Of a DNA stretch of 5,027 nucleotides, positions 1 to 5,027 are shown one piece after another. How positions within the stretch are numbered: the stretch's first letter is position 1; each line of letters begins with the position of its first letter. The DNA is from an uncultured bacterium. GTDB taxonomy: Bacteria; Bacillota; Clostridia; Christensenellales; Borkfalkiaceae. Where the stretch lies: NCBI GenBank assembly GCA_934871445.1, contig CAKXBD010000149.1:1-5027 (forward strand). The letters run 5' to 3'. Made by a program: the position numbers and the translations under genes. The notes under the pieces are model-generated. The model ran no database searches and was not told the origin of the DNA. It saw only the letters and a list, made by a program, of their open reading frames with translations.

Positions 1-198
1 ATTGCACAGAGAATCAAAGAATTGAGAAGAGATTACGGCATGACGCAATATGAGTTAGCGAAGAAAGTCGGGTGTAGTCAATCCATGGTGGTGCGTTGGG
101 AAAAGGAAGAGTGTGAGCCTACGGCGAGTTCGATTCTTGCGCTTTCTTATGCTTTTGACTGTTCTTGCGATTATCTTTTAGGAAAGAGCGATTTTTGA
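1..198 (+). CDS. XRE/Cro-CI family helix-turn-helix regulator, 3' part only
   Basis: The reading frame is open from the first base and ends at TGA 196-198, leaving 65 visible residues; the start lies outside the window. The protein reads as a single lambda-repressor-like helix-turn-helix domain. It has the opening IAQRIKELRRDYGMTQ, then the helix-turn-helix pair ELAKKVGCSQSMVVRWEKE, and closes with CDYLLGKSDF, which matches the usual 'ALSYAFDCSCDYLLG' style ending of these domains. Proteins of this family bind DNA as dimers and usually repress nearby or mobile genes. There is no extra domain after the helix-turn-helix, so only a few N-terminal residues are probably missing. The next gene starts 29 bases downstream on the same strand, so the two may be co-transcribed. 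The target genes cannot be inferred. Confidence 0.88.
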   Translation: MAQRIKELRRDYGMTQYELAKKVGCSQSMVVRWEKEECEPTASSILALSYAFDCSCDYLLGKSDF

Positions 199-214
199 TA
201 TAGAAATTAAGGTC

Positions 215-230
215 AGGGAGCACTATTGTG
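215..230 (+). promoter_or_regulatory. Shine-Dalgarno site that decides a GTG start
   Basis: AGGGAG at 215-220 lies seven bases before GTG 228-230. This supports the non-ATG start of the ABM-domain gene. There is no ATG in frame nearby that would retain the first beta-strand of the domain. Confidence 0.6.
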
Positions 231-560
231 AGTATTATTGTCAATATTTATTATACGGGAAAGAACGGTGCAGCACGGAAATTTGCGGAGGAGATGATTT
301 CGCGCGGAATTGTGAAAGAGATTCTCGAAGAATCGGGAAATGAGGGATATGAATATTTCCTTTCCGTAAAAAATCCGGAAACGCTCCTTTTAATTGATCG
401 TTGGAAAGATCAGAAAGCTCTCGATAGTCATCATGCTTCGCCCATAATGGAAAAGATTCTGGCGCTTCGGGAAAAATATGATCTTCACATGCGGGTGGAA
501 AGATTTATTTCTGAGGAAACAGAAATTTCAAATGAAGATGAAGCCTTTATCCGTAAATAA
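228..560 (+). CDS. ABM-domain protein, putative quinol monooxygenase-like
   Basis: This is a 110-residue protein that looks like one antibiotic-biosynthesis-monooxygenase (ABM) ferredoxin-like domain. It has an N-terminal strand (IIVNIYYT, residues 3-10), a helix (residues 15-30), a central strand YEYFLSVKNPETLLLIDRW, and then the family signature of Trp59 followed by 'KDQKALDSHHASP' (residues 60-72), a second helix and a last strand near residues 87-94. The ABM family includes quinol monooxygenases such as YgiN, heme-degrading IsdG-type enzymes and many proteins of unknown role. The sequence does not tell which applies, although the Trp/His pattern fits the small quinol-oxidase-like group best. 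The tail after residue 95 is acidic. Start choice: GTG 228 has the purine-rich AGGGAG (215-220) seven bases upstream. No convincing terminator follows. Confidence 0.75.
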   Translation: MSIIVNIYYTGKNGAARKFAEEMISRGIVKEILEESGNEGYEYFLSVKNPETLLLIDRWKDQKALDSHHASPIMEKILALREKYDLHMRVERFISEETEISNEDEAFIRK

Positions 561-645
561 TAGAACTTAAAACGAAATTTCTTTTTTAAGACGGAATATT
601 TCTCCGTACAGAGGCAATCGATTTTTGACAGAGGTGCTCTACTTC

Positions 646-675
646 TTGACTTAAAGGATAAAAACGTGTTATAAT
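646..675 (+). promoter_or_regulatory. Sigma-A promoter for thyA-folA (extended -10)
   Basis: The -35 box is TTGACT (646-651), followed by an 18-base spacer and a perfect TATAAT at 670-675. TGT at 667-669 directly before it gives an extended -10 (TGn). Transcription would begin around 682, giving a leader of about 60 bases before thyA. A second TTGACA (625-630) lies exactly 21 bases upstream of the -35 box, and the short palindrome AGAGGTGCTCT (630-640) sits between the two. The rest of the 561-742 spacer is AT-rich and holds only weak short hairpins. Confidence 0.82.
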
Positions 676-742
676 AAAAAAAATATAGCATTTGTTAAAC
701 GGGCAAGATCTTCAATAGTCATGCAAACAAAGGAAGGAATTT

Positions 743-1573
743 ATGAGCAGAGCAGATCGGATTTTTATAGAGAATATTACGGATATTATGGAAAACGGCT
801 TTTGGGATACCGAATTAGAGGTTCGTCCCCGATGGGACGACGGGACTCCCGCGCATACGGTGAAGAAATTCGGGATCGTCAATCGGTACGACCTTCGGGA
901 GGAACTGCCCATTCTTACCATTCGCCGCACCGCATTCAAATCCTGTATTGACGAATTATTGTGGATATGGCAGAAAAAGAGCAATAATATCCATGACCTG
1001 CACTCTCATATTTGGGATAGCTGGGCAGACGAAAACGGCTCTATCGGAAAAGCATACGGCTATCAGCTTGCACAGAAGGCGAAATATAAAGAAGGGGAAT
1101 TCGATCAGGTCGATCGTGTGCTGTTCGATTTAAAGAATAATCCTTCCAGCCGCCGCATGATGACGAATATCTATAATTTTGCGGATCTTCATGAAATGAA
1201 TCTCTATCCTTGTGCTTACTCGATGACGTTCAACGTTTCGGGAGATACGCTCAACGGGATTCTCAATCAACGTTCCAACGACATGTTGACGGCGAATAAT
1301 TGGAACGTGCTGCAATATTCGATTTTGCTCGTCATGTTCGCGCAGGTTTCGGGGTTGAAGGCCGGTGAACTCGTACATGTCATCTCCGATGCGCATATTT
1401 ATGACCGACATATTCCCATCGTCAAGGAGATTTTGGAAAAGCCGCAGCACCCCGCTCCCAAGCTCATTGTGGATCCGGATATTAAAAATTTCTATGATTT
1501 TACGGTGGATAGCTTTAAGCTCGAAAACTATGAGTTTGAAAAGCTGGATACGAAAATCCCGGTGGCGATATGA
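743..1573 (+). CDS. thyA: Thymidylate synthase, Bacillus ThyA/phage phi3T-like subtype
   Basis: ThyA converts dUMP and 5,10-methylenetetrahydrofolate to dTMP and dihydrofolate in the cytosol. The 276-residue length is normal. The catalytic cysteine is Cys157 (LYPCAY). The phosphate-binding arginines are Arg28, Arg137-Arg138 (NNPSSRR) and Arg177 in QRSND (176-180). Nucleotide contacts include Asn188 and the DAHIY motif (His218, Tyr220). The protein ends in the family's PVAI. The E. coli-type RTGTG loop is replaced by RPRWDDGTPAHT (28-39), and the His that usually follows the catalytic Cys is Ala158. From memory, B. subtilis ThyA has the same kind of loop and a non-His residue there, so this marks a subtype and not a defect. 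The start at ATG 743 has AGGAAGGA (731-738) just upstream. It overlaps folA by four bases (ATGA), so the two are surely co-translated. Confidence 0.96.
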   Translation: MSRADRIFIENITDIMENGFWDTELEVRPRWDDGTPAHTVKKFGIVNRYDLREELPILTIRRTAFKSCIDELLWIWQKKSNNIHDLHSHIWDSWADENGSIGKAYGYQLAQKAKYKEGEFDQVDRVLFDLKNNPSSRRMMTNIYNFADLHEMNLYPCAYSMTFNVSGDTLNGILNQRSNDMLTANNWNVLQYSILLVMFAQVSGLKAGELVHVISDAHIYDRHIPIVKEILEKPQHPAPKLIVDPDIKNFYDFTVDSFKLENYEFEKLDTKIPVAI

Positions 1574-2070
1574 TTCGCGCGATTTTACATGCCGACCGAA
1601 ATTGGGGAATCGGCCGGAACAATTCCCTGATGTTTTCCCTGCCCAAGGACATGAAATTTTTCCGCGAGACGACGAGCGGGAAGACTGTGGTGATGGGCGG
1701 AAATACCCTGCGTTCGTTTCCCGGCGGAAAGCCGTTGAAAAATCGTACGAATATTGTTCTTTCGCGAGGGCAGAGCAGGGATGACTGTATCGTTGTGTCC
1801 GATTTGGACGTTTTGAAATCGGAAATGAAAAAACGGAAAGCCGAGGATATTTATGTCATCGGCGGGGCGTCGGTATATGAGGCTCTGTTACCTTATTGCG
1901 AGGAAGTGCTCGTGACGAAGGTGGACGCGGAAGGCGGAGCAGAAACATTTTTCCCGAATCTTGATCGAAAGAAGCAATTTGTTGTCGTCGAAGAGAGTGA
2001 GCCGATAGAAGATAACGGGTATACGATACGTTTTGTGAAATACAGGAATACAGAGGTATGCGCGCTTTGA
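1570..2070 (+). CDS. folA: Dihydrofolate reductase
   Basis: FolA reduces dihydrofolate to tetrahydrofolate with NADPH and so regenerates the cofactor that thymidylate synthase oxidises. The 166 residues align in register with E. coli DHFR in the N-terminal half: NWGIG loop (11-15), catalytic acid Asp27 in SLPKDMKFF, Phe31, Thr46, Ser49, KNRTNIVLSR (57-66), the cofactor-binding IGGASVYE (97-104) and VTKVD (115-119) before the C-terminal strands. Two usual residues differ: the conserved Trp at position 22 is Phe, and the NADPH 2'-phosphate-binding Arg at position 44 is Gly (VMGGNT). Arg66 after LS may supply the positive charge instead, as a basic residue does at this place in other DHFRs. The start ATG 1570 overlaps the thyA stop, with a weak GGTGG (1561-1565) upstream. 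A strong terminator follows the stop at once. Confidence 0.96.
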   Translation: MIRAILHADRNWGIGRNNSLMFSLPKDMKFFRETTSGKTVVMGGNTLRSFPGGKPLKNRTNIVLSRGQSRDDCIVVSDLDVLKSEMKKRKAEDIYVIGGASVYEALLPYCEEVLVTKVDAEGGAETFFPNLDRKKQFVVVEESEPIEDNGYTIRFVKYRNTEVCAL

Positions 2071-2071
2071 G

Positions 2072-2107
2072 ATATTTCCGCAAAATCATTTTTGCGGAAA
2101 TATTTTT
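2072..2107 (+). terminator. Rho-independent terminator after folA
   Basis: ATATTTCCGCAAAA (2072-2085) pairs perfectly over 14 bases with TTTTGCGGAAATAT (2090-2103) around a TCAT loop. The hairpin is followed by TTTTA and a further T run at 2111-2116. The left arm begins two bases after the folA stop codon. This ends the thyA-folA transcript before the typA promoter. Confidence 0.93.
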
Positions 2108-2137
2108 ATGTTTTTTCGGAATAGACCGCGGAATTTG

Positions 2138-2166
2138 TTGTCATATCCGAAAAAAAGTATTAAAAT
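2138..2166 (+). promoter_or_regulatory. Sigma-A promoter for typA
   Basis: TTGTCA (2138-2143, five of six consensus bases) is followed by an optimal 17-base spacer and TAAAAT (2161-2166, five of six). It lies between the folA terminator and typA. Transcription would start near 2173, giving a leader of about 30 bases with GAAGGA (2191-2196) seven bases before ATG 2204. There is no room for a riboswitch. Confidence 0.72.
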
Positions 2167-2203
2167 AGTAAAGTTAAAAAGACTGAAAAAGAAGGAATGA
2201 AAT

Positions 2204-4033
2204 ATGATTAGAGACGATTTGAGGAATATCGCAATCATCGCCCACGTCGACCACGGCAAGACGACGTTGGTCAATCAAATGCTGATGCAGGGCGGAATGT
2301 TCCGCGCCAACGAGCAGGTACAGGATCGGGTCATGGATTCCAACGATCTCGAACGGGAGCGCGGAATCACTATTTTGGCGAAGAACACTTCTGCGCATTA
2401 TAAAGGCGTGAAGATAAATATAGTAGATACGCCGGGCCACGCCGACTTTTCGGGCGAAGTGGAGCGCGTTCTCAAAATGGTGAACGGAGCTCTGATACTC
2501 GTGGACGCGGCGGAAGGACCGCTTCCGCAGACGCGCTTTGTCATGCAGAAAGCGCTGGAACTCCAACTGAAACTCATTATCGTCATCAATAAGGTAGACC
2601 GCCCCGACGCGCGGATTTCCGAGGTCGTGGACGAAGTTTTGGAGTTGATGATGGATTTGGACGCCACGGACGAGCAGTTGGAAAGTCCCATCGTATACTG
2701 CTGCGGACGTTCGGGGACGTCCTCCCTCACGCCCGATAAACAGGAGGATAACCTCAATCCGCTTTTTGATACAATACTTTCCCATATTCCGCCTATGGAA
2801 ATGGATACGGAAGGCCCTGCGCAGTTGTTGGTTTCCTGTATCGATTATAATGAATTTGTCGGCCGTATCGGAATCGGCCGCATCGAGCGCGGTACCGTCC
2901 GAGCTAACGAGCCCGTAAGTATTTGCAATTATAACGACAATAAAGTGCGCACAAATTGTAAAATCGCCAATCTCTATCAAATCGAGGGGTTGGAACGGGT
3001 CTCCGTCCCGACGGCGAAAGCGGGGGATATCGTGGTGTTTTCGGGAATAGACGGGTTAAATATCGGGGATACGGTATGCGAACCGACCAAGGTAGAACCG
3101 GTGCAGTTCGTCAAGATAGAGGAGCCCACCGTAGAGATGACTTTTTCCGTCAACGACAGTCCGTTTGCGGGCAAGGAAGGAAAATTTGTCACGACCCGTC
3201 AACTCCGCGAACGCCTGTATAAGGAATTGCTCCGCGACGTTTCCCTGCGCGTAAACGATACGGATACCGCTGATTCCTTCCGCGTCTGCGGGCGCGGTGA
3301 AATGCATCTTTCTATTCTCATCGAGACGATGCGCCGCGAGGGATACGAGTTTCAAGTCTCCACGCCCAAGGTGCTTTATAAGGAAATCGATGGCGAACTG
3401 TACGAGCCGATCGAGCGCCTCGTCGTAGATGTCCCCGAAGATATGACGGGGCCGGTATTTTCGGGTATGGGTAACCGAAAGGGTACGCTCGTGCACATGA
3501 GCGCGGTCGGCAACCGCATGCGCCTTGAATTTACCGTTCCCGCCCGCGGACTTTTCGGCTATAAGAGCGAATTTCTCACGGATACCAAGGGACAGGGAAT
3601 CATGAATTCCGTTTTCTTTGAATACGAGCCTTATAAAGGCGATATGCAGCGCCGAAATACCGGCTCCTTGGTAGCCTTTGAGACAGGTGAAGCGGTGACC
3701 TACGGTCTATTCAACGCGCAGGGGCGCGGGACGCTTTTTATTACGCCGGGCACTCCCGTATATGAAGGCATGGTCGTGGGATACACCAATTTGGCGGACG
3801 ATATCAATATCAATGTATGTAAGACCAAGCACCTCACTAATACTCGTTCGTCGTCGAGCGACGACGCGCTCACGCTGATTCCCGTCAGCAGAATGAGCCT
3901 CGAAGAATGTCTCGAATTTATTGCCGATGACGAGCTTTTAGAGGTGACTCCGAAATCTCTGCGTATCCGCAAGCGGATTTTGGACAGCGAGCTTCGCGCA
4001 AAAGCGAGATTCCGCGAAAAGAATCTCAAATAA
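2204..4033 (+). CDS. typA: Translational GTPase TypA/BipA
   Basis: TypA/BipA is an EF-G/LepA-like GTPase that binds ribosomes and helps 50S assembly and stress or cold adaptation; it is cytosolic. The 609 residues match the family's usual length of just over 600. GTPase motifs are in order: G1 AHVDHGKTT (13-21), switch I RERGITILAKNTS (51-63), G3 DTPGHADF (75-82) and G4 NKVDR (129-133). The G5 region reads YCCGRSG (165-171), where most relatives have YAS[AG]. Beta-barrel domain II follows (VGRIGIGRIERGT), then the EF-G-like domains with GRGEMHLSILIE (363-374). The TypA-specific C-terminal domain has RGLFGY (448-453, usually RGLIGY) and KTKHLTNTR (540-548). The tail is lysine/arginine-rich, as expected for ribosome contact. 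It has its own promoter and a hairpin after the stop, so it is probably a single-gene transcript. The higher GC content fits a well-expressed housekeeping gene. Confidence 0.98.
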   Translation: MIRDDLRNIAIIAHVDHGKTTLVNQMLMQGGMFRANEQVQDRVMDSNDLERERGITILAKNTSAHYKGVKINIVDTPGHADFSGEVERVLKMVNGALILVDAAEGPLPQTRFVMQKALELQLKLIIVINKVDRPDARISEVVDEVLELMMDLDATDEQLESPIVYCCGRSGTSSLTPDKQEDNLNPLFDTILSHIPPMEMDTEGPAQLLVSCIDYNEFVGRIGIGRIERGTVRANEPVSICNYNDNKVRTNCKIANLYQIEGLERVSVPTAKAGDIVVFSGIDGLNIGDTVCEPTKVEPVQFVKIEEPTVEMTFSVNDSPFAGKEGKFVTTRQLRERLYKELLRDVSLRVNDTDTADSFRVCGRGEMHLSILIETMRREGYEFQVSTPKVLYKEIDGELYEPIERLVVDVPEDMTGPVFSGMGNRKGTLVHMSAVGNRMRLEFTVPARGLFGYKSEFLTDTKGQGIMNSVFFEYEPYKGDMQRRNTGSLVAFETGEAVTYGLFNAQGRGTLFITPGTPVYEGMVVGYTNLADDININVCKTKHLTNTRSSSSDDALTLIPVSRMSLEECLEFIADDELLEVTPKSLRIRKRILDSELRAKARFREKNLK

Positions 4034-4057
4034 AAAATCAAAAGGGGTATAAAGAAG

Positions 4058-4096
4058 GAAGTTTCCTGCATATCATAAGGTATGCAGGAAATTTTA
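4058..4096 (+). terminator. Hairpin with short T run after typA, overlapping the yabP start
   Basis: TTTCCTGCATA (4062-4072) pairs perfectly with TATGCAGGAAA (4081-4091) around an 8-base loop. The stem can lengthen by four more pairs, two of them G-U, down to 4058/4095. TTTTA follows at 4092-4096. The position just after typA suggests an intrinsic terminator, but the T run is short and is partly used up if the stem lengthens. The right arm contains ATG 4082-4084, the first possible yabP start, and the loop ends in AAGG. It may therefore act as an attenuator or a translational control element as well. Confidence 0.65.
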
Positions 4097-4336
4097 CATT
4101 CATTGACAATCGAACAACAGAAAAGTATTACGGTCACGGGTATAGAGAGCGTTTCGGCCTTTTCGGAAAGTCAAATTGTCCTTTGTCTTTTGGGGAATAA
4201 TACGAAACTATATGTGACCGGTTCGGGATTAAAGATTACGGGCTTTTCCAAGACGAGCGGAACATTTACTGCGACGGGCAATGTTTCCGGCGTTCGTTAC
4301 GGCGGGAAGAATCTTCGCGCGAAGCTGTTCAAATGA
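4082..4336 (+). CDS. yabP: Sporulation protein YabP
   Basis: This 84-residue protein belongs to the YabP/YqfC family of small sporulation proteins. The recognised pattern is a short polar N-terminus with His6, then ITVTGIESVSAF (16-27), a hydrophobic strand QIVLCLLG (31-38), LYVTGSGLKITGF (43-55), a glycine/threonine strand region (60-70) and the characteristic ending LFK. It is soluble, all-beta looking and without a signal peptide. In Bacillus, yabP is expressed in the mother cell during sporulation and is paired with yabQ; its molecular role is not settled. Here yabQ follows 12 bases downstream. Start: the in-frame stop TAA 4076-4078 means nothing upstream of ATG 4082 is possible. That ATG lies in a hairpin arm with AAGG only one base before it. 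TTG 4103 is an alternative, but it would drop the His-containing segment that relatives retain. Confidence 0.85.
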   Translation: MQEILHSLTIEQQKSITVTGIESVSAFSESQIVLCLLGNNTKLYVTGSGLKITGFSKTSGTFTATGNVSGVRYGGKNLRAKLFK

Positions 4337-4348
4337 CGGGGGCGGAGA

Positions 4349-4714
4349 ATGGACGCGGCGAATCAAATCTTTGTTTTTCTCGTCTGCGTTCTCACGGGCG
4401 TGGCGAGCGGCGTCGTCTATGAAGTTTTCTATATTTTGAGAAAACTTTTTCCTTCGGCCTTCTCGATAGCGTTCGACGTTGCGTTTTTTTTAGTGTTTGC
4501 GGGCATGAGTATTTTTGCTTCCGTGCTGTTTGCGTTTCCGAATTTTCGGGTATATATGTATCTCGGAAACGCTTTGGGATTGATATTATATTTGAAAAGT
4601 ATCCATTTAATAGTTGCTTTTTTGTGGAAACTGTGCTATAATAGAGCTAGAAAAGTACTAAAAAGACGAAAAAGCACGAAAAACTCAAAGAAAAAAGAGG
4701 TGCATTCAATATGA
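4349..4714 (+). CDS. yabQ: Spore cortex biosynthesis protein YabQ
   Basis: YabQ is an integral membrane protein needed for spore cortex formation in Bacillus, located in the outer forespore membrane. The 121 residues show three hydrophobic spans (about 5-27, 38-63 and 69-97) and a very basic cytosolic-looking tail (KVLKRRKSTKNSKKK, 102-116). Family marks are GVVYEVFYILRK (21-32, usually G..YD..R), FDVAFF (42-47), and FRVYMYLGNALGLILY (66-81), corresponding to the 'R.Y...G...G..lY' pattern. The start ATG 4349 is the only one possible after the in-frame TGA 4334-4336, which is also the yabP stop. GGGGG (4338-4342) lies six bases upstream. The 3' end overlaps divIC by ATGA (4711-4714) and contains a promoter for it. 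It is slightly short for the family. Confidence 0.87.
   Translation: MDAANQIFVFLVCVLTGVASGVVYEVFYILRKLFPSAFSIAFDVAFFLVFAGMSIFASVLFAFPNFRVYMYLGNALGLILYLKSIHLIVAFLWKLCYNRARKVLKRRKSTKNSKKKEVHSI
4614..4642 (+). promoter_or_regulatory. Sigma-A promoter inside yabQ, probably for divIC
   Basis: A perfect TATAAT (4637-4642) preceded by TGC (4634-4636) makes a full extended -10. TTGCTT (4614-4619), a weak -35 with only TTG conserved, lies 17 bases upstream. Transcription would start near 4649, about 60 bases before the divIC start codon. The downstream region is A-rich and carries AGAGGTG (4696-4702) as the divIC ribosome binding site. The promoter lies within coding sequence, so chance is possible, but the extended -10 is exact. 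Confidence 0.6.
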
Positions 4715-4983
4715 CACAGGAAAAATTAAAACGAGTAGTTACCGCCGCTGCGGTAGCGGGGACGTTAGTCGTCGTCTGCCTGCTCGCCGTGATTTTGTAC
4801 CAAGTTATAAAGATTGTCGTGCTGAATAATAAGATCGCAGACAGCGAAGCTGAAATATCTCGGCTCGAAGAACAGCGGGATAACAGCAAGAGCGATCTTG
4901 AATATTATCTCAGCGATTACTATTTGGAACAGGAAGCCCATAAGTACGGGTGGATTAACAAGGACGATAAGGTGGGAAAATAA
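4711..4983 (+). CDS. divIC: Septum formation initiator DivIC/FtsB-like
   Basis: DivIC is a bitopic membrane protein of the divisome that forms a complex with FtsL and DivIB (FtsL/FtsQ in E. coli) and helps activate septal wall synthesis. The 90 residues have a short basic cytosolic N-terminus (EKLKR), one transmembrane span (about 9-37) and an extracytoplasmic coiled coil (about 38-64: NNKIADSEAEISRLEEQRD). They end in the family motif YYLSDYYLEQEAHKYGWI (65-82), which corresponds to the 'd..Y.e..AR..lg' ending of the family. Both the length and the topology are normal. It overlaps yabQ by four bases and the next gene by one. The yabP-yabQ-divIC order is the one known from Bacillus and many Clostridia. 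A vegetative promoter within yabQ would serve the essential division role outside sporulation. Confidence 0.92.
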   Translation: MTQEKLKRVVTAAAVAGTLVVVCLLAVILYQVIKIVVLNNKIADSEAEISRLEEQRDNSKSDLEYYLSDYYLEQEAHKYGWINKDDKVGK

Positions 4984-5027
4984 TGAATAAGACAGCCGTA
5001 ATCGATATCGGTTCCAATTCCGTTCGC
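4983..5027 (+). CDS. Ppx/GppA family phosphatase, first 15 codons
   Basis: Only the N-terminus is in the window: MNKTAVIDIGSNSVR, still open at the last base. 'DIGSNS.R' is the phosphate-1 loop of the Ppx/GppA family in the ASKHA fold, which includes exopolyphosphatases and pppGpp phosphohydrolases; which activity applies cannot be told. The ATG at 4983 shares one base with the divIC stop (TAATG). AAGGTGG (4969-4975) lies seven bases upstream, so translation is probably coupled with divIC. In many Clostridia a Ppx/GppA gene lies near divIC, usually after a small S1-domain gene, which is absent here. Confidence 0.88.
   Translation, partial: MNKTAVIDIGSNSVR

Noticed and set aside
566..607. Possible terminator after the ABM-domain gene (CTTAAAA/TTTTAAG and ACGGA/TCCGT hairpins)
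   Set aside because: The first stem is only A-U rich with an 11-base loop. The second has five pairs and no T run after it. Neither is a convincing terminator.
625..653. TTGACA at 625 as a separate promoter
   Set aside because: The bases 16-18 positions downstream (around 647-653, TGACTTA) do not resemble a -10 box.
691..731. TTTGTT (691-696) pairing with AACAAA (726-731) next to the thyA ribosome binding site
   Set aside because: Six weak A-U-rich pairs across about 30 bases would not stably hide the site, and AT-rich leaders give such matches by chance.
721..951. Upstream ATG (721) opening a 76-codon frame overlapping the start of thyA
   Set aside because: There is no Shine-Dalgarno site before it, the product is low-complexity and unlike any family, and it runs inside thyA in another frame. 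A regulatory upstream ORF cannot be excluded but nothing supports it.
2174..2980. Long open frame (268 codons) on the minus strand opposite typA
   Set aside because: It lies opposite a certain gene with strong codon bias, its translation resembles no family I know, and it has no ribosome binding site or neighbours on that strand. It is a shadow of typA.
1..5027. Mobile element, CRISPR array, toxin-antitoxin pair or defence system
   Set aside because: No transposase, integrase, direct-repeat array, terminal inverted repeats or tRNA was seen. The XRE gene fragment alone is not evidence for such a system, and the ABM protein next to it does not resemble a toxin.

Overview
The window looks like ordinary chromosomal DNA from a spore-forming Firmicute, most likely a Clostridia-grade bacterium. 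All genes are on the + strand. Support for this comes from the consecutive sporulation genes yabP and yabQ followed by divIC, from A/G-rich Shine-Dalgarno sites, and from a TypA and a ThyA that read like their Bacillus/Clostridium counterparts. I cannot fix the genus. The 5' end and the gene-end or spacer regions are AT-rich, while typA is clearly more GC-rich.

Layout: (1) Positions 1-560 hold the 3' end of a small Cro/CI-type (XRE) regulator, then a GTG-started ABM-fold protein of the quinol-monooxygenase-like type. (2) Positions 561-742 are a spacer with a strong extended -10 sigma-A promoter. (3) Positions 743-2070 hold thyA and folA, overlapping by ATGA. They form a dTMP-synthesis module in which ThyA turns dUMP into dTMP and releases dihydrofolate, which FolA reduces back to tetrahydrofolate. 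A perfect 14-bp terminator hairpin closes it. (4) A sigma-A promoter at 2138-2166 drives typA (bipA), a ribosome-associated translational GTPase. (5) A second hairpin after typA runs into the start codon of yabP. Then come yabP, yabQ, divIC and the first 15 codons of a Ppx/GppA-family phosphatase, tightly packed (12-nt gap, ATGA overlap, TAATG overlap). A good extended -10 promoter inside the 3' part of yabQ could give divIC vegetative expression independent of the sporulation genes.

I see no CRISPR array, transposase, tRNA, rRNA, phage module or recognisable defence system, and nothing convincing on the minus strand. I do not find an undescribed system here. The points worth a second look are regulatory (the hairpin over the yabP start, the promoter inside yabQ), local gene order, and active-site variants in ThyA, FolA and TypA.
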